Positions 46,422 to 55,656 of a stretch of 64,000 bases of DNA are shown here, in pieces. This stretch comes from Roseovarius sp. THAF27 (GTDB taxonomy: Bacteria > Pseudomonadota > Alphaproteobacteria > Rhodobacterales > Rhodobacteraceae): NCBI RefSeq assembly GCF_009363655.1, contig NZ_CP045393.1:806001-870000 (forward strand), written 5' to 3'. The first letter of the stretch is position 1; each line of letters starts with the position of its first letter. The notes beneath the pieces are model-generated. The model saw only the letters and a program-made list of their open reading frames with translations, was not told the origin of the DNA and made no database searches. Position numbers and translations under genes: made by a program.

Positions 46422-48953
46422 TCACGCCTTTTTCTTGGCGCGGCCCGTTCCCTTCTTCGTGCCCTTTTTCGCGGCCTTCTCGGCAATGAGTTCCACGGCC
46501 ATCTCCATGGTGACGTTCGCGGGCTCCACGTCCTTTGGCAGGGTGGCGTTCACCTTCTCCCATTTCACGTAAGGTCCATAGCGGCCTTCCATGACATTCA
46601 CCGGCCCGCCGCTTTCGGGGTGCTCGCCCAGTTCCTTGAGCGGCTTGGCGGCGGTGCGCCCGCGCCCGCGCCCCGGGTTGGCGCGTTTCTCGGCCAGAAG
46701 TTCCACGGCGCGGTTCATGCCGATCTCGAAGACATCCGCAGGATCCTTGAGGTTGACATAGACCGGCTTTGCCTCGTCCTCGGCCTGGTGCATGACATAA
46801 GGCCCGAACCGGCCGAAATTGGATTTCACCTCGCCGCCGTCGGGATGGGTGCCCACGATGCGCGGCAGGCTGAGCAGGGTCAGCGCCTTTTCCAGCGTCA
46901 TCTCGTCCTTGTCCCACCCCTTGGGCAGCGACGCGCGCGGCGGTTTCTTGTTCTCTGGCGTCGGCTCGCCGCGCTGCACGTAAGGGCCGAAGCGCCCGGA
47001 CTTGAGCCAGATCTCGTCGCCCTGATCCTCGCCCAGCAGGCGCTCGTCGCCCTCGGCGCCCTCGCCGGCGATGGGGCGGGTGTAGGTGCATTCAGGATAG
47101 TTGCCGCAGCCGACGAAGCCGCCGGTGCGCGAGGTTTTCAGATGCAGGCGCCCTTCGCCGCATTTGGGGCAGATGCGCGGATCGGTCCCGTCCTCGCGCG
47201 GGGGATAGAGCTGCGGGGCCAAGACCTCGTCCAGCTTGTCGAGCACCTCGGCGATGCGCAGTTCGGAGGCTTCCTCGACCGCGGCGTGGAAATCGCGCCA
47301 GAACTCGGCCAGCACCTTTTTGTAGTCGGCGTCGCCGGCCGAAATGACGTCCAGCTCTTCCTCGAGGTTGGCGGTGAACTCGTAGCCCACGTATTTGCGG
47401 AAGAAGTTGAGCAGGAAGATGGTGACGATCCGGCCCTTGTCCTCGGGGATCAGGCGGTTCTTGTCCTTGCGGACATATTCACGCTCCTGGATCGTGGTGA
47501 CAATGCTGGCATAGGTCGAGGGGCGGCCGATGCCCAGCTCTTCCATCTGCTTGACCAGCGTCGCCTCGGTATAGCGGGGCGGCGGCTGGGTGAAATGCTG
47601 TTCGGGGGTAACCGAGCGCTTGTCGGTCTTGTCGCCCTCGGCCAGCTGCGGCAGGCGCTTGTCGTCGTCATCCACGACGGCGTCGTCGCGGCCTTCCTCG
47701 TAGACCCGCAGGAAGCCGTCGAACAGAACCACCTGGCCAGTGGCGCGCAGACCGACCTGGCCGTCCTTCGAGCCGATCTCTACCGTGGTGCGCTCCAGCC
47801 GCGCGCCTTCCATCTGGCAGGCCAGCGTGCGTTTCCAGATCAGGTCATAGAGCTTGCGCTGGTCGGGCTCAGAAAGCTTCAGGCTTTCGGCGTCGCGCGT
47901 CATCTCGGTGGGGCGGATGCACTCGTGCGCTTCCTGCGCGTTCTTGGCCTTGTTCTTGTAGATGCGCGCGGAGGACGGCACGTAGTCCTTGCCAAAGCGC
48001 TCGCCGATTGCATCGCGGGCGGCCTCGACGGCCTCGGGCGCCATGTCGATCCCGTCTGTCCGCATATAAGTAATGTGTCCGGCCTCATACAGGCGCTGGG
48101 CCGCGCTCATGCATTGCCGCGCGCCCATGCCGAACTTGCGGCTGGCCTCCTGTTGCAGGGTGGAGGTCATGAACGGCGGGCTGGGGTTGCGGCTGCCGGG
48201 CTTGGCCTCGACGCTCGTGACCGTCAGGTCGCGGCTCTCGACGGCCTGCTGGGCCATTTCGGCCTGCGTGGCATTTTCCAGGTCGTACTTGTCCAGCTTG
48301 TCGCCGGCCAGGCTGACCAGCCGCGCCTCGAACTCCTGGCCCCGGGGCGTGGTCAGAAGTGCCTTCACGCTCCAGTATTCGCGCGGGTTGAACGCCTCGA
48401 TCTCCATTTCGCGCTCGACGATCAGTCGCAGGCAGACCGATTGCACCCGCCCGGCGCTGCGCGCGCCGGGCAGCTTGCGCCAGAGTACCGGCGACAGGTT
48501 GAAGCCCACGAGGTAATCGAGCGCGCGGCGGGCCAGATAGGCCTCGACCAGCGGGCCGTCCACGTCGCGCGGGTTCTGCATCGCTTCGGTCACGGCGGTC
48601 TTGGTGATGGCGTTGAACACCACGCGCTTGACGTCGGTGTCCTTCTTGATGGCGCGGCGCTTGCGCAACGCCTCTTCCAGGTGCCAGCTGATCGCCTCGC
48701 CCTCGCGGTCGGGGTCGGTGGCAAGGATCAGGGAATTGTCGTCTTTCAGCGCGTCGGCGATGGCCTTGATATGTTTCTTGCTGTCATTGCCGACCTCCCA
48801 GGTCATATCGAAATCCTGGTCGGGATCGACCGAGCCGTTCTTGGCCGGCAGGTCGCGCACATGGCCGTAGGAGGCCAACACGGTATAGTCCTTGCCCAGG
48901 TACTTGTTGATCGTCTTGGCCTTGGCCGGGGATTCGACAACAACGACTGGCAT
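46422..48953 (-). CDS. topA: DNA topoisomerase I
   Basis: The 843-residue type IA enzyme has an N-terminal TOPRIM domain starting MPVVVVESPAKAKTINKYLG, the active-site Tyr in GHITYMRTDGIDM (about residue 305), EEELDVISAGDADYK, one C4 zinc finger (CPKCGEGRLHLKTSRTGGFV, then CGNYPEC), and then repeated GRFGPYV/GRYGPYVKW units and a Lys-rich end. It relaxes negative supercoils. TAGGAG lies 5 bases before the ATG at 48953. The upstream in-frame extension has no family similarity. Confidence 0.96.
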   Translation of the reverse strand: MPVVVVESPAKAKTINKYLGKDYTVLASYGHVRDLPAKNGSVDPDQDFDMTWEVGNDSKKHIKAIADALKDDNSLILATDPDREGEAISWHLEEALRKRRAIKKDTDVKRVVFNAITKTAVTEAMQNPRDVDGPLVEAYLARRALDYLVGFNLSPVLWRKLPGARSAGRVQSVCLRLIVEREMEIEAFNPREYWSVKALLTTPRGQEFEARLVSLAGDKLDKYDLENATQAEMAQQAVESRDLTVTSVEAKPGSRNPSPPFMTSTLQQEASRKFGMGARQCMSAAQRLYEAGHITYMRTDGIDMAPEAVEAARDAIGERFGKDYVPSSARIYKNKAKNAQEAHECIRPTEMTRDAESLKLSEPDQRKLYDLIWKRTLACQMEGARLERTTVEIGSKDGQVGLRATGQVVLFDGFLRVYEEGRDDAVVDDDDKRLPQLAEGDKTDKRSVTPEQHFTQPPPRYTEATLVKQMEELGIGRPSTYASIVTTIQEREYVRKDKNRLIPEDKGRIVTIFLLNFFRKYVGYEFTANLEEELDVISAGDADYKKVLAEFWRDFHAAVEEASELRIAEVLDKLDEVLAPQLYPPREDGTDPRICPKCGEGRLHLKTSRTGGFVGCGNYPECTYTRPIAGEGAEGDERLLGEDQGDEIWLKSGRFGPYVQRGEPTPENKKPPRASLPKGWDKDEMTLEKALTLLSLPRIVGTHPDGGEVKSNFGRFGPYVMHQAEDEAKPVYVNLKDPADVFEIGMNRAVELLAEKRANPGRGRGRTAAKPLKELGEHPESGGPVNVMEGRYGPYVKWEKVNATLPKDVEPANVTMEMAVELIAEKAAKKGTKKGTGRAKKKA

Positions 48954-49110
48954 GAACACTCCTACGGTATGAAAAACAGGGGGGCGACTCGGGCCGGTCC
49001 CATGGCGGCGCAACATGTGGTGTCTGAATGGGGATTGTCAATGCAGGGTATCCCGCGGCTTGTTCATCCCGGCCGGACGGCGCAGTGTCGAGGCAGCAAC
49101 GGAGGATGCC

Positions 49111-49548
49111 ATGCCGAGACACCTTTTGGCCGTGCTGCTGGTGATGCTGGCCGGGGCCGCCGCCGCGTGGGAGGAGCCGCCGCGGGGCAGCGAGACGCGC
49201 GGCGCGCTTCTGGACGCGATCCGGCCCATCGCCGAGTGGAAACTGGGCGCGCCCGTGCAATTCGTGGTGCATCACCTGCGCCGCGACGGGGACGTGGCCT
49301 TTGCCGGGCTTGCCGCGCAGCGCCCCGGCGGTGGGGCGATCGACCTGAGCCGGACGCCCGCGGCGCTGCGGGGCGAGGAGGACGGTAGCTTCGATATCAC
49401 GGAGATTTACGTTCTCTACAGGAAATCCGGCGATACCTGGGTCGCGGTGCATCACAGTTTCGGCGCGACGGACGCGTGGTGGTCGTGGGAGCCATTGTGC
49501 GCCGAATACCGCGCGGTGACGCCGGACGCCTGTGCGCCGTTCGACTGA
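49111..49548 (+). CDS. Small secreted protein of unknown function
   Basis: The 145-residue product has a signal peptide (cleavage near AAAAW, about residue 19). The mature part contains TRGALLDAIRPIAEWKLGAP, VVHHLRRDGDVAFAGLAAQR and a YVLYRKSGDTWVAVHHSFG strand pair. Two C-terminal Cys (EPLCAEY and PDACAPFD) could form a disulfide. GGAGG lies 6 bases before the ATG. The fold looks like a small NTF2- or cystatin-like protein, but I cannot name a family. Confidence 0.7.
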   Translation: MPRHLLAVLLVMLAGAAAAWEEPPRGSETRGALLDAIRPIAEWKLGAPVQFVVHHLRRDGDVAFAGLAAQRPGGGAIDLSRTPAALRGEEDGSFDITEIYVLYRKSGDTWVAVHHSFGATDAWWSWEPLCAEYRAVTPDACAPFD

Positions 49549-49555
49549 GCCTGCG

Positions 49556-50698
49556 TCAGGATCGCGAGACCAGCCCGCCGGGATGGCGCGTGATCTTGCC
49601 ACTGACCTCGAGGTCGGTGAGCGCGGGAGAGACCCGCGCGGCGGGCGCCGACAGGTCGCGGATCAGCTGATCCTCGGCCAGCGGTGCCGGGCCGAGACGG
49701 TTCAGTATGTCGGTATGCAGCCGGGCCGTTTCGGCCAGGCTGCGCTTTTCAGGCGGTTGGGCAAGTGGCAGGTCCGGCTGCGGTGGTGCCGGCGCCTCAC
49801 CCCTTGCGGGCAGGGCGGCCAGAACGTCGTCGGCGTTGCGCACCAGCGTCGCGCCGTCGCGGATCAGCATGTTGCAGCCGGCGGCGCGGGCGTCGAACGG
49901 ATGGCCCGGCACCGCCAGCACGTCGCGCCCCTGGTCGAGCGCGTTGCGCGCGGTGATCAGCGAGCCGGACCGGGCCGCGGCCTCGACCACGACGACGGCC
50001 TGCGCCATGCCGCTGATGATGCGGTTGCGCGCCGGGAAGTGCCGCGCCTGCGGGACCGTGCCGATGGGCTGTTCCGACAGGCGCAGGCCGGTGCGGGCGA
50101 TATCCTCGGCCAGCTTGGTGTTCTCGGCGGGGTAAATCACGTCGACGCCCCCGGCGACGACCGCCAGGGTGCCGTGATCCAGCGCCGCCAGGTGCGCCGC
50201 CGCGTCGATCCCGCGGGCCAGGCCCGAGACAACCACATGGCCCCGTTCGGACAGCGCGCCGGCCAGCGCCTTGGCCATGCGCAGGCCCAATGACGATGCG
50301 TTGCGCGCGCCGACAAGCGCGACCATGGGACGCTGCAGCAACGGCGCGCCATCGCCCACGGCCCAGAGAAAGGGCGGCGCGTCCGGTGTAGCGGCCAAAA
50401 GGTCTGGATAGTCCGGAGTGCCGATGAAGATCAGCCGTGCGCCAATCGCGGCACCCGCCTTCAGCTCGGCCTCGGCCACGCCGACGGGGCAGGCGGCGTA
50501 AGTCTCGACTCCTGCCGCACGGGCGACCTCCGGCAAGGCCTCCAGAGCGGCCTGCGCGGTGCCATGTTCCTGCATCAACCTGTGAAACGTCGCCGGTCCG
50601 ACCCGGCGAGAGCGCAACAGACGAAGCCACGCTACCCGATCATCTTCCGTGGTGGGTGGGAGTGGGGGGTGAGTGGAAGGATGTAATTCCTCGGACAT
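49556..50698 (-). CDS. dprA: DNA-processing protein DprA
   Basis: The 380-residue product has an N-terminal SAM-like region (LRSRRVGPATFHRLMQEHG), then the extended Rossmann fold with MVALVGARNASSLGLRMAKA (about residues 130-149), SGLARGIDAAAHLAAL, GGVDVIYPAENTKLA and RSGSLITARNALDQGRDV. A C-terminal winged helix (about 320-380) closes the protein. DprA loads RecA on incoming single-stranded DNA during transformation. The ATG at 50698 is taken; upstream in-frame codons are shadow. Confidence 0.94.
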   Translation of the reverse strand: MSEELHPSTHPPLPPTTEDDRVAWLRLLRSRRVGPATFHRLMQEHGTAQAALEALPEVARAAGVETYAACPVGVAEAELKAGAAIGARLIFIGTPDYPDLLAATPDAPPFLWAVGDGAPLLQRPMVALVGARNASSLGLRMAKALAGALSERGHVVVSGLARGIDAAAHLAALDHGTLAVVAGGVDVIYPAENTKLAEDIARTGLRLSEQPIGTVPQARHFPARNRIISGMAQAVVVVEAAARSGSLITARNALDQGRDVLAVPGHPFDARAAGCNMLIRDGATLVRNADDVLAALPARGEAPAPPQPDLPLAQPPEKRSLAETARLHTDILNRLGPAPLAEDQLIRDLSAPAARVSPALTDLEVSGKITRHPGGLVSRS

Positions 50699-50868
50699 CG
50701 TGACTTCGCCTGATTGCAGGGTCAGTGATACGCGCGGTTGGTTAACACAGGGTAAACCAAACCCGTTCCGATTGAAGAAATTTTGAGCGCAGGGGCGAAA
50801 GACGTTTTGCCGAGGGAGATGAGGCGCGCGCCGGTCCGTGCTTGGCGGCACGGCGCAACCGCGGGTCC

Positions 50869-51687
50869 TTACGTGTCGAGCACCCCGGTGGCCAGCCAGA
50901 TCCGATGGGGTATGCTCATGGGCTCGTCGGGAAATTCCCGCCTCAGAAGGGCGGCAAGCTCGGCATCGAAAACCGAGGTCCTTTCGGCGTCGAGCGAGGC
51001 GGCGACACCGGCGCTGGCCCGGATGCGCCCGCGCCAGGCAACGTGCGTGTAGGGCTGCGAGACGTCGACGGATGCGGTCTCCAGCGCGGTCAGGCCCGCC
51101 TGCGCCAGGTCCGTCAGCCAGGCCGGATAGATCCCGGTGCCGCCCGCGCCCGCCCATCCGGGATTGTGGCGCAGGATCAGCGCCTCGGTCGCCGCCACCA
51201 CGTTGCCGGGCAGCGGCAACCAGTCGAAATGGGCGATCACCGCCCGCCCGCCGGGGCGCAACAGGCGCGCGACCTCCGCGGCGGCTGCTGGCCGGTCGAA
51301 CCAGTGCCAGCATTGCCCCGCCGTGACGAGATCGGCCGAAGCGGCGGCAAGGCCCGTCGCCTCTGCCGTTCCTGTCTTGTAGGTGATCTCGACGCCTGCG
51401 GCGCGGTCCAGTTTGCGGGCCTCGTCGAGGAGCGGCTGTGCGGGGTCGATGCCGGTGACGTCGAGCCCAAGGCCCGCCAGCCCGCGCGCGACGGTGCCGG
51501 TGCCGCAGCCCAGGTCGACGGCGGTCTGGCCGGGGCCGGTCCAGCCGCGCTGTGTCAGAAGCTCGAAAAAGGCAGGCGGGAAGCCGGCGCGATGGGTGGC
51601 GTAATCGCTGGCGGTGCGGCCGAAATCGACGCCTTCCCCGAAGGCGCGGAGGGCGTCGGTGTCGAGGTTCTGGGTCGGGTCGGTCAT
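50869..51687 (-). CDS. Class I SAM-dependent methyltransferase
   Basis: The 272-residue product has SAM motif I AVDLGCGTGTVARGLAGLG (about residues 46-64), VTGIDPAQPLLDEA, the post-II region DLVTAGQCWHWFDRPAAAAE and LLRPGGRAVIAHFD. This resembles ubiquinone/menaquinone-type and trans-aconitate-type methyltransferases of the Methyltransf_11/25 group; the substrate is not evident. It stands alone between dprA and the intergenic element at 51715. Confidence 0.85.
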   Translation of the reverse strand: MTDPTQNLDTDALRAFGEGVDFGRTASDYATHRAGFPPAFFELLTQRGWTGPGQTAVDLGCGTGTVARGLAGLGLDVTGIDPAQPLLDEARKLDRAAGVEITYKTGTAEATGLAAASADLVTAGQCWHWFDRPAAAAEVARLLRPGGRAVIAHFDWLPLPGNVVAATEALILRHNPGWAGAGGTGIYPAWLTDLAQAGLTALETASVDVSQPYTHVAWRGRIRASAGVAASLDAERTSVFDAELAALLRREFPDEPMSIPHRIWLATGVLDT

Positions 51688-51714
51688 TATGTTACGTGCC
51701 TTTGGTACTTGGTT

Positions 51715-51912
51715 CGCGCGGAATAAAGGCCGCAGGCCGCCGCGCGATCGTCCGCTGACCGAAAGGCGATTGCCTGCAATCGCCGAAAGGGGGGCCGCCC
51801 GGACGGGCTGGCGATTGGGTGATGCTGGCGATTTGATTTGAGGTTTTGCGGAGGTTGCAGGGATAAAGTACTCTGGACCACTGTTGGGCCGCCAGCCCGC
51901 GGTCTGGCGATC
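51715..51912 (-). repeat. Structured intergenic element, copy 2 (inverted, with insertion)
   Basis: Inverted relative to the copies at 5934 and 61115. The outer arm CAGCCCGCGGTCTGGCGATC is at 51893-51912. The internal GGATAAAGTACTCTGG and GGCTGGCGATTGGGT strings match the reverse complement of the other copies. The stem-loop side is at 51715-51746: arms CGCGCGG and CCGCGCG, inner GGCC/GGCC. About 40 extra bases (51750-51795), including its own GCGATTGCCTGCAATCGC palindrome, lengthen one end. It sits between the methyltransferase start and the tldD stop. Confidence 0.8.
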
Positions 51913-51938
51913 GCGCGGCTCTTTAGCAATCGACCCCC

Positions 51939-53366
51939 TCAACTCCCCGCCTGCGAACCGCCCACGGTCAGCCCGCCGATCATCACCGTAGGCTGACCGA
52001 CGCCCACGGGTACCCACTGACCCTGCTTGCCGCAATTGCCCATGCCGGGGTCGAGCGCCATGTCGTTGCCAAGCGCCCGGATCTGTTGCAGCGCCGTCGC
52101 CCCGTCGCCGATCAACGTGGCGCCCTTGACCGGCGCGCCGATCTTGCCGTTCTTCACGCGGTAGGCCTCGGTGCAGGAAAAGACGAACTTGCCGTTGGTG
52201 ATGTCGACCTGACCGCCGCCGAAGCCCACGGCATAGATGCCGTCCTTGAGATCCGCCACGATCTCGTCCCGCGTCGCGTCGCCGCCCAGCATGTAGGTGT
52301 TGGTCATGCGCGGCATGGGTGCGTGGGCATAGCTTTGGCGCCGCCCGTTGCCGGTGGCCTCGACCCCCATCAGGCGGGCGTTCTGGCGGTCCTGCATGTA
52401 GCCCACCAATATGCCGTCCTCGATCAGCACGTTCCTGCCCGAGGGCGTGCCCTCGTCATCGACGGTGATGCTGCCGCGCCGGTCGGGTATAGTGCCATCG
52501 TCGAGAACCGTCACGCCGGGGGCGGCGATGCGTTGGCCCATGAGGCCGGCGAAGGCGGAACTGCCCTTGCGGTTGAAATCCCCCTCCAGCCCGTGACCGA
52601 TCGCCTCGTGCAGCAGGATACCGGGCCAGCCGGGGCCAAGGACCACGTCCATCACGCCCGCCGGCGCCGCCTCGGCCTCGAGGTTGACCAGGGCGATGCG
52701 CAGCGCCTCGCGGGCCTTGGCTTGCCAGTCCTCGGGGGCAATAAGGCCGTCGAGCATGACGCGTCCGCCGCCGCCGACGCTGCCGGTTTCGCGGCGGCCG
52801 TCCTTTTCGACGATGACACTTATATTGAGGCGCGTCATGGGCCGGGTGTCGGAAACCTCGTGCCCGTCGGCGCGCAGGATCACGACCTCCTGCAGGGAGG
52901 CGGCGATGGCGGCGGTCACCTGCACCACGCGAGGGTCCATGTCGCGCAGGTAGGCGTCGATCTCGCGCAACGTATCGAGCTTGACGGGAAACTCGTGCCC
53001 GGCGATGGGGTCGGCGTCGGAATAGAGCCGCCGGTTGGTGGCGGCGGGGGCGTCGGCCATCGTGCCGCCGCCATCGCCCACGGCCAGGCGCGCGGTTTCC
53101 ACGGCGCGGCCCATCGCGGCTTCGGAAATCTCGGATGAATGGGCATAGCCCGCTACCTCGCCGCGCACGGCGCGCAGCCCGAAGCCCTGCGCGGCGTCAT
53201 ACGAGGCGGTCTTGACCCGGCCATCGTCGAACAACAGGGATTCCGCCCGGCGACGCTCCAGGAAGAGCTCGCCGTCATCCGCGCCGGCCACGGCCTCGCG
53301 CAGCCTGGCCAGCGCCGCCTCGCGCTCGATCTCGGTCTCGAAGGGACGAAAAACGTCTGATGTCAT
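51939..53366 (-). CDS. tldD: Metalloprotease TldD
   Basis: The 475-residue TldD/PmbA-family protein has the zinc motif HEAIGHGLEGD (about residue 237) and the family segments YTASYDAA-type KTASYDAAQGFGLRAVRG, SVGGGGRVMLDG, ILVGYMQDRQNARLMG and YAVGFGGGQVDITNGKFVFS. TldD with TldE degrades peptides and matures some peptide natural products. Its usual partner (pmbA/tldE) is not in this window. It is divergent from coxB. Confidence 0.93.
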   Translation of the reverse strand: MTSDVFRPFETEIEREAALARLREAVAGADDGELFLERRRAESLLFDDGRVKTASYDAAQGFGLRAVRGEVAGYAHSSEISEAAMGRAVETARLAVGDGGGTMADAPAATNRRLYSDADPIAGHEFPVKLDTLREIDAYLRDMDPRVVQVTAAIAASLQEVVILRADGHEVSDTRPMTRLNISVIVEKDGRRETGSVGGGGRVMLDGLIAPEDWQAKAREALRIALVNLEAEAAPAGVMDVVLGPGWPGILLHEAIGHGLEGDFNRKGSSAFAGLMGQRIAAPGVTVLDDGTIPDRRGSITVDDEGTPSGRNVLIEDGILVGYMQDRQNARLMGVEATGNGRRQSYAHAPMPRMTNTYMLGGDATRDEIVADLKDGIYAVGFGGGQVDITNGKFVFSCTEAYRVKNGKIGAPVKGATLIGDGATALQQIRALGNDMALDPGMGNCGKQGQWVPVGVGQPTVMIGGLTVGGSQAGS

Positions 53367-53560
53367 CTGCCTGCTCCTGCTCGCGGCGCCGGAAACGCCA
53401 GTATTTTAACGGTTTCAAAAGCGTCCGTTTGCCGCAACGCATTTCCTTGTACGCCCCGTAAGAATATTGTTATTTACGGCGCGAACAACGGGATTCCATG
53501 GCATGCGCCTTGGGACGTTCTGCAGAAGATAAAACCGAACTAACGGGATCAGGGTGCAAC

Positions 53561-54460
53561 ATGCGCAAATTCACCAGCTTTCTGGCGTCCATGATGGCCG
53601 CTGCAACGGCGCTTCCGGCGATGGCACAGGAAAATCTTGAAATCATCGGCAAGCCCGAACAGGGCGCGATCGGTTTTCAACCGGCTGCCACGGAACTGGC
53701 GCGCGACCTGCATTGGCTCGACGGCATGGTGCTGGTGATCATCACCGCGATCACCATTTTCGTCTGTGGCCTGCTGGGCTACTGCATCGTGCGCTACAAC
53801 AAGCGTGCCAACCCGACGCCGTCGAGCTTTACCCACAACTCGCCGATCGAGGTGGCCTGGACCGTGGTGCCGATCGTGATCCTGGTGTTCATCGCGGCGT
53901 TCTCGTTGCCGGTGCTGTTCAAGCAGCAGGAAATTCCCGAGGGCGACGTGAACATCAAGGTCACCGGCTACCAGTGGTACTGGGGCTATGAATACATGGA
54001 TCACGATTTCGCCTTCGACAGCTACATGATCGGCGCGCCGGCCACGGGCGGCGACAACCGCCTGACCGACGATGTGCGCGCGCAACTGGAAGAGGCGGGC
54101 TATTCCGAGGACGAGTTCCTGCTGGCCACCGACACCGCCGTGGTCGTGCCCGTGGGCCAGACCGTCGTGATGCAGGTCACCGGCGCGGACGTGATCCACA
54201 GCTGGACCATTCCCGCCTTCGGCGTGAAGCAGGACGCCGTTCCGGGCCGGATCGCGCAGCTGTGGTTCAGCGCCGAGAAGGAAGGCATCTATTTCGGCCA
54301 GTGTTCGGAACTCTGCGGCCAGGCGCACGCCTACATGCCGATCACGGTCAAGGTCGTCAGCCAGGAAGACTATGATGCCTGGCTGGAAGGCGCGATCGAG
54401 GAATATGCAGGTGACCCGTCGACGCTTCCCGACCGCGTGAAGCTGGCCGCCGCCGAGTAA
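53561..54460 (+). CDS. coxB: Cytochrome c oxidase subunit II
   Basis: The 299-residue product has a signal peptide ending PAMAQ (about residue 23), two transmembrane helices (about 57-80 and 101-122), and a cupredoxin domain with WYWGYEY and the CuA ligands HSWTIPAFG (His) and [16 protein letters not shown] (Cys, Cys, His, Met). It receives electrons from cytochrome c. The ATG at 53561 gives the proper signal. It is first gene of the cox cluster. Confidence 0.96.
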   Translation: MRKFTSFLASMMAAATALPAMAQENLEIIGKPEQGAIGFQPAATELARDLHWLDGMVLVIITAITIFVCGLLGYCIVRYNKRANPTPSSFTHNSPIEVAWTVVPIVILVFIAAFSLPVLFKQQEIPEGDVNIKVTGYQWYWGYEYMDHDFAFDSYMIGAPATGGDNRLTDDVRAQLEEAGYSEDEFLLATDTAVVVPVGQTVVMQVTGADVIHSWTIPAFGVKQDAVPGRIAQLWFSAEKEGIYFGQCSELCGQAHAYMPITVKVVSQEDYDAWLEGAIEEYAGDPSTLPDRVKLAAAE

Positions 54461-54469
54461 AAGACAGCC

Positions 54470-54492
54470 GGGGCGCGCAGCACGCGCGCCCC
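54470..54492 (+). other. Strong stem-loop after coxB
   Basis: GGGGCGCGC (54470-54478) pairs with GCGCGCCCC (54484-54492). No T-run follows, so it is more likely an attenuator or mRNA-stabilising hairpin than a terminator. Confidence 0.55.
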
Positions 54493-54507
54493 ATGCCATC
54501 CCCCGCA

Positions 54508-54529
54508 GGATGCGCCTCCGGGCGCATCC
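54508..54529 (+). other. Second strong stem-loop before ctaB
   Basis: GGATGCGCC, loop TCCG, GGCGCATCC: a perfect 9-base stem with a tetraloop, ending 17 bases before the ctaB ATG. Together with the hairpin at 54470 it may uncouple coxB from ctaB expression. Confidence 0.55.
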
Positions 54530-54546
54530 CGTGTTTCGGAGAAGAC

Positions 54547-55494
54547 ATGAGCGACGCAAGTCTCAACACCAGCAAGGTTCAGGGCTTCGAGGACGAGGCC
54601 AGCTTCGGCGATTTCTTCGCGCTGTTGAAACCGCGCGTGATGACGCTGGTCGTGTTCACGGCCTTCGTCGGGCTGATCGCCGCGCCGGTGTCGGTGCATC
54701 CGGTGGTGGGCTTTGCCGCGATCCTGTTCATCGCCGTGGGCGGGGGCGCGTCGGGCGCGCTCAACATGTGGTGGGACGCCGATATCGACGCGGTGATGAA
54801 ACGCACCGCAAAGCGGCCCATCCCCGCCGGCAAGGTGACGCGGGACGAGGCGTTCGCCTTCGGCATGGCGCTGTCGGGTTTTGCCGTGGTGATGCTGGGG
54901 CTGGCGACCAACCTTCTGGCGGCAGGCCTGCTGGCCTTCACCATCTTCTTCTACATCGTGATCTATACCATGTGGCTGAAGCGCTGGACGCCGCAGAACA
55001 TCGTGATCGGCGGCGCCGCCGGGGCCTTCCCCCCGATGATCGGCTGGGCCGCGGCGACGGGATCGGTCTCGGTCGAGGCGGTGCTGATGTTCTGCCTGAC
55101 CTTCATGTGGACGCCGCCTCATTTCTGGGCCCTGGCGCTGTTCACCAAGATGGATTACGACAATGCGCGGGTGCCGATGCTGACCGTGACCCACGGGCGC
55201 CGGTCGACCCGCGTGCATATCCTGGTCTACACCGTGCTGCTGGCGGCGCTCGCCATCGGGCTGGGCTTCACCAGCGTGGGCGGGCCGCTCTACCTGGCCG
55301 TCGCGCTGGTGCTGAACGCCACCTTCCTGAAAGGCGCGGTGGACATCTGGCGCCGGGACGAGGCCGCCTCGGAAGCGGACAAGTACCTGGCCGAGCGCAA
55401 GTTCTTCAAGTTGTCGCTGCTGTACCTCTTCGCGCATTTCGGCGCGATTGCCGCCGAGGCGCTGTTGGCGCCCTACGGCCTGGGAGGGTGGTGA
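54547..55494 (+). CDS. ctaB: Protoheme IX farnesyltransferase (heme O synthase)
   Basis: The 315-residue UbiA-family membrane protein has about nine helices. The first prenyl-diphosphate motif is NMWWDADIDAVMKRT (about residues 74-88). KMDYDNARVPMLTVTHG is the second conserved region. LLKPRVMTLVVFTAFVGL opens the family domain. It makes heme O from heme B for oxidase. The ATG at 54547 lies 86 bases after coxB. Confidence 0.95.
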   Translation: MSDASLNTSKVQGFEDEASFGDFFALLKPRVMTLVVFTAFVGLIAAPVSVHPVVGFAAILFIAVGGGASGALNMWWDADIDAVMKRTAKRPIPAGKVTRDEAFAFGMALSGFAVVMLGLATNLLAAGLLAFTIFFYIVIYTMWLKRWTPQNIVIGGAAGAFPPMIGWAAATGSVSVEAVLMFCLTFMWTPPHFWALALFTKMDYDNARVPMLTVTHGRRSTRVHILVYTVLLAALAIGLGFTSVGGPLYLAVALVLNATFLKGAVDIWRRDEAASEADKYLAERKFFKLSLLYLFAHFGAIAAEALLAPYGLGGW

Positions 55495-55497
55495 GCC

Positions 55498-55656
55498 ATG
55501 TCGCTGTCGCGCCAACACGAAATGCACAAGCGCCGCTTTTCGCGCAACCTCGGGCTCGGCCTGGTTCTTGCCGCTTTTGTCGCACTTGTCTTCGGGCTGA
55601 CCATCGCCAAGGTGTCTGACGACGATTTCGCGGTGACGACAGAGGAGGCAGGCTGA
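55498..55656 (+). CDS. Small single-helix membrane protein between ctaB and ctaG
   Basis: The 52-residue product begins [20 protein letters not shown]. It has one transmembrane helix (about residues 18-37, ending FGLTIAKV), a basic cytoplasmic N-terminus and an acidic tail. It starts 3 bases after ctaB and its stop overlaps the ctaG start (TGATG), so it is certainly within the operon. Short ORFs at this place in other alphaproteobacterial cox clusters have been proposed to be oxidase assembly or CoxF-type proteins; that role is inferred. Confidence 0.82.
   Translation: MSLSRQHEMHKRRFSRNLGLGLVLAAFVALVFGLTIAKVSDDDFAVTTEEAG

Noticed and set aside
46620..49388. Open frame of more than 900 codons on the plus strand across topA
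   Set aside because: It is the antisense shadow of topA; high GC makes stops rare. Its composition (Ala/Gly/Arg/His-rich) is unlike real proteins and topA is certain.
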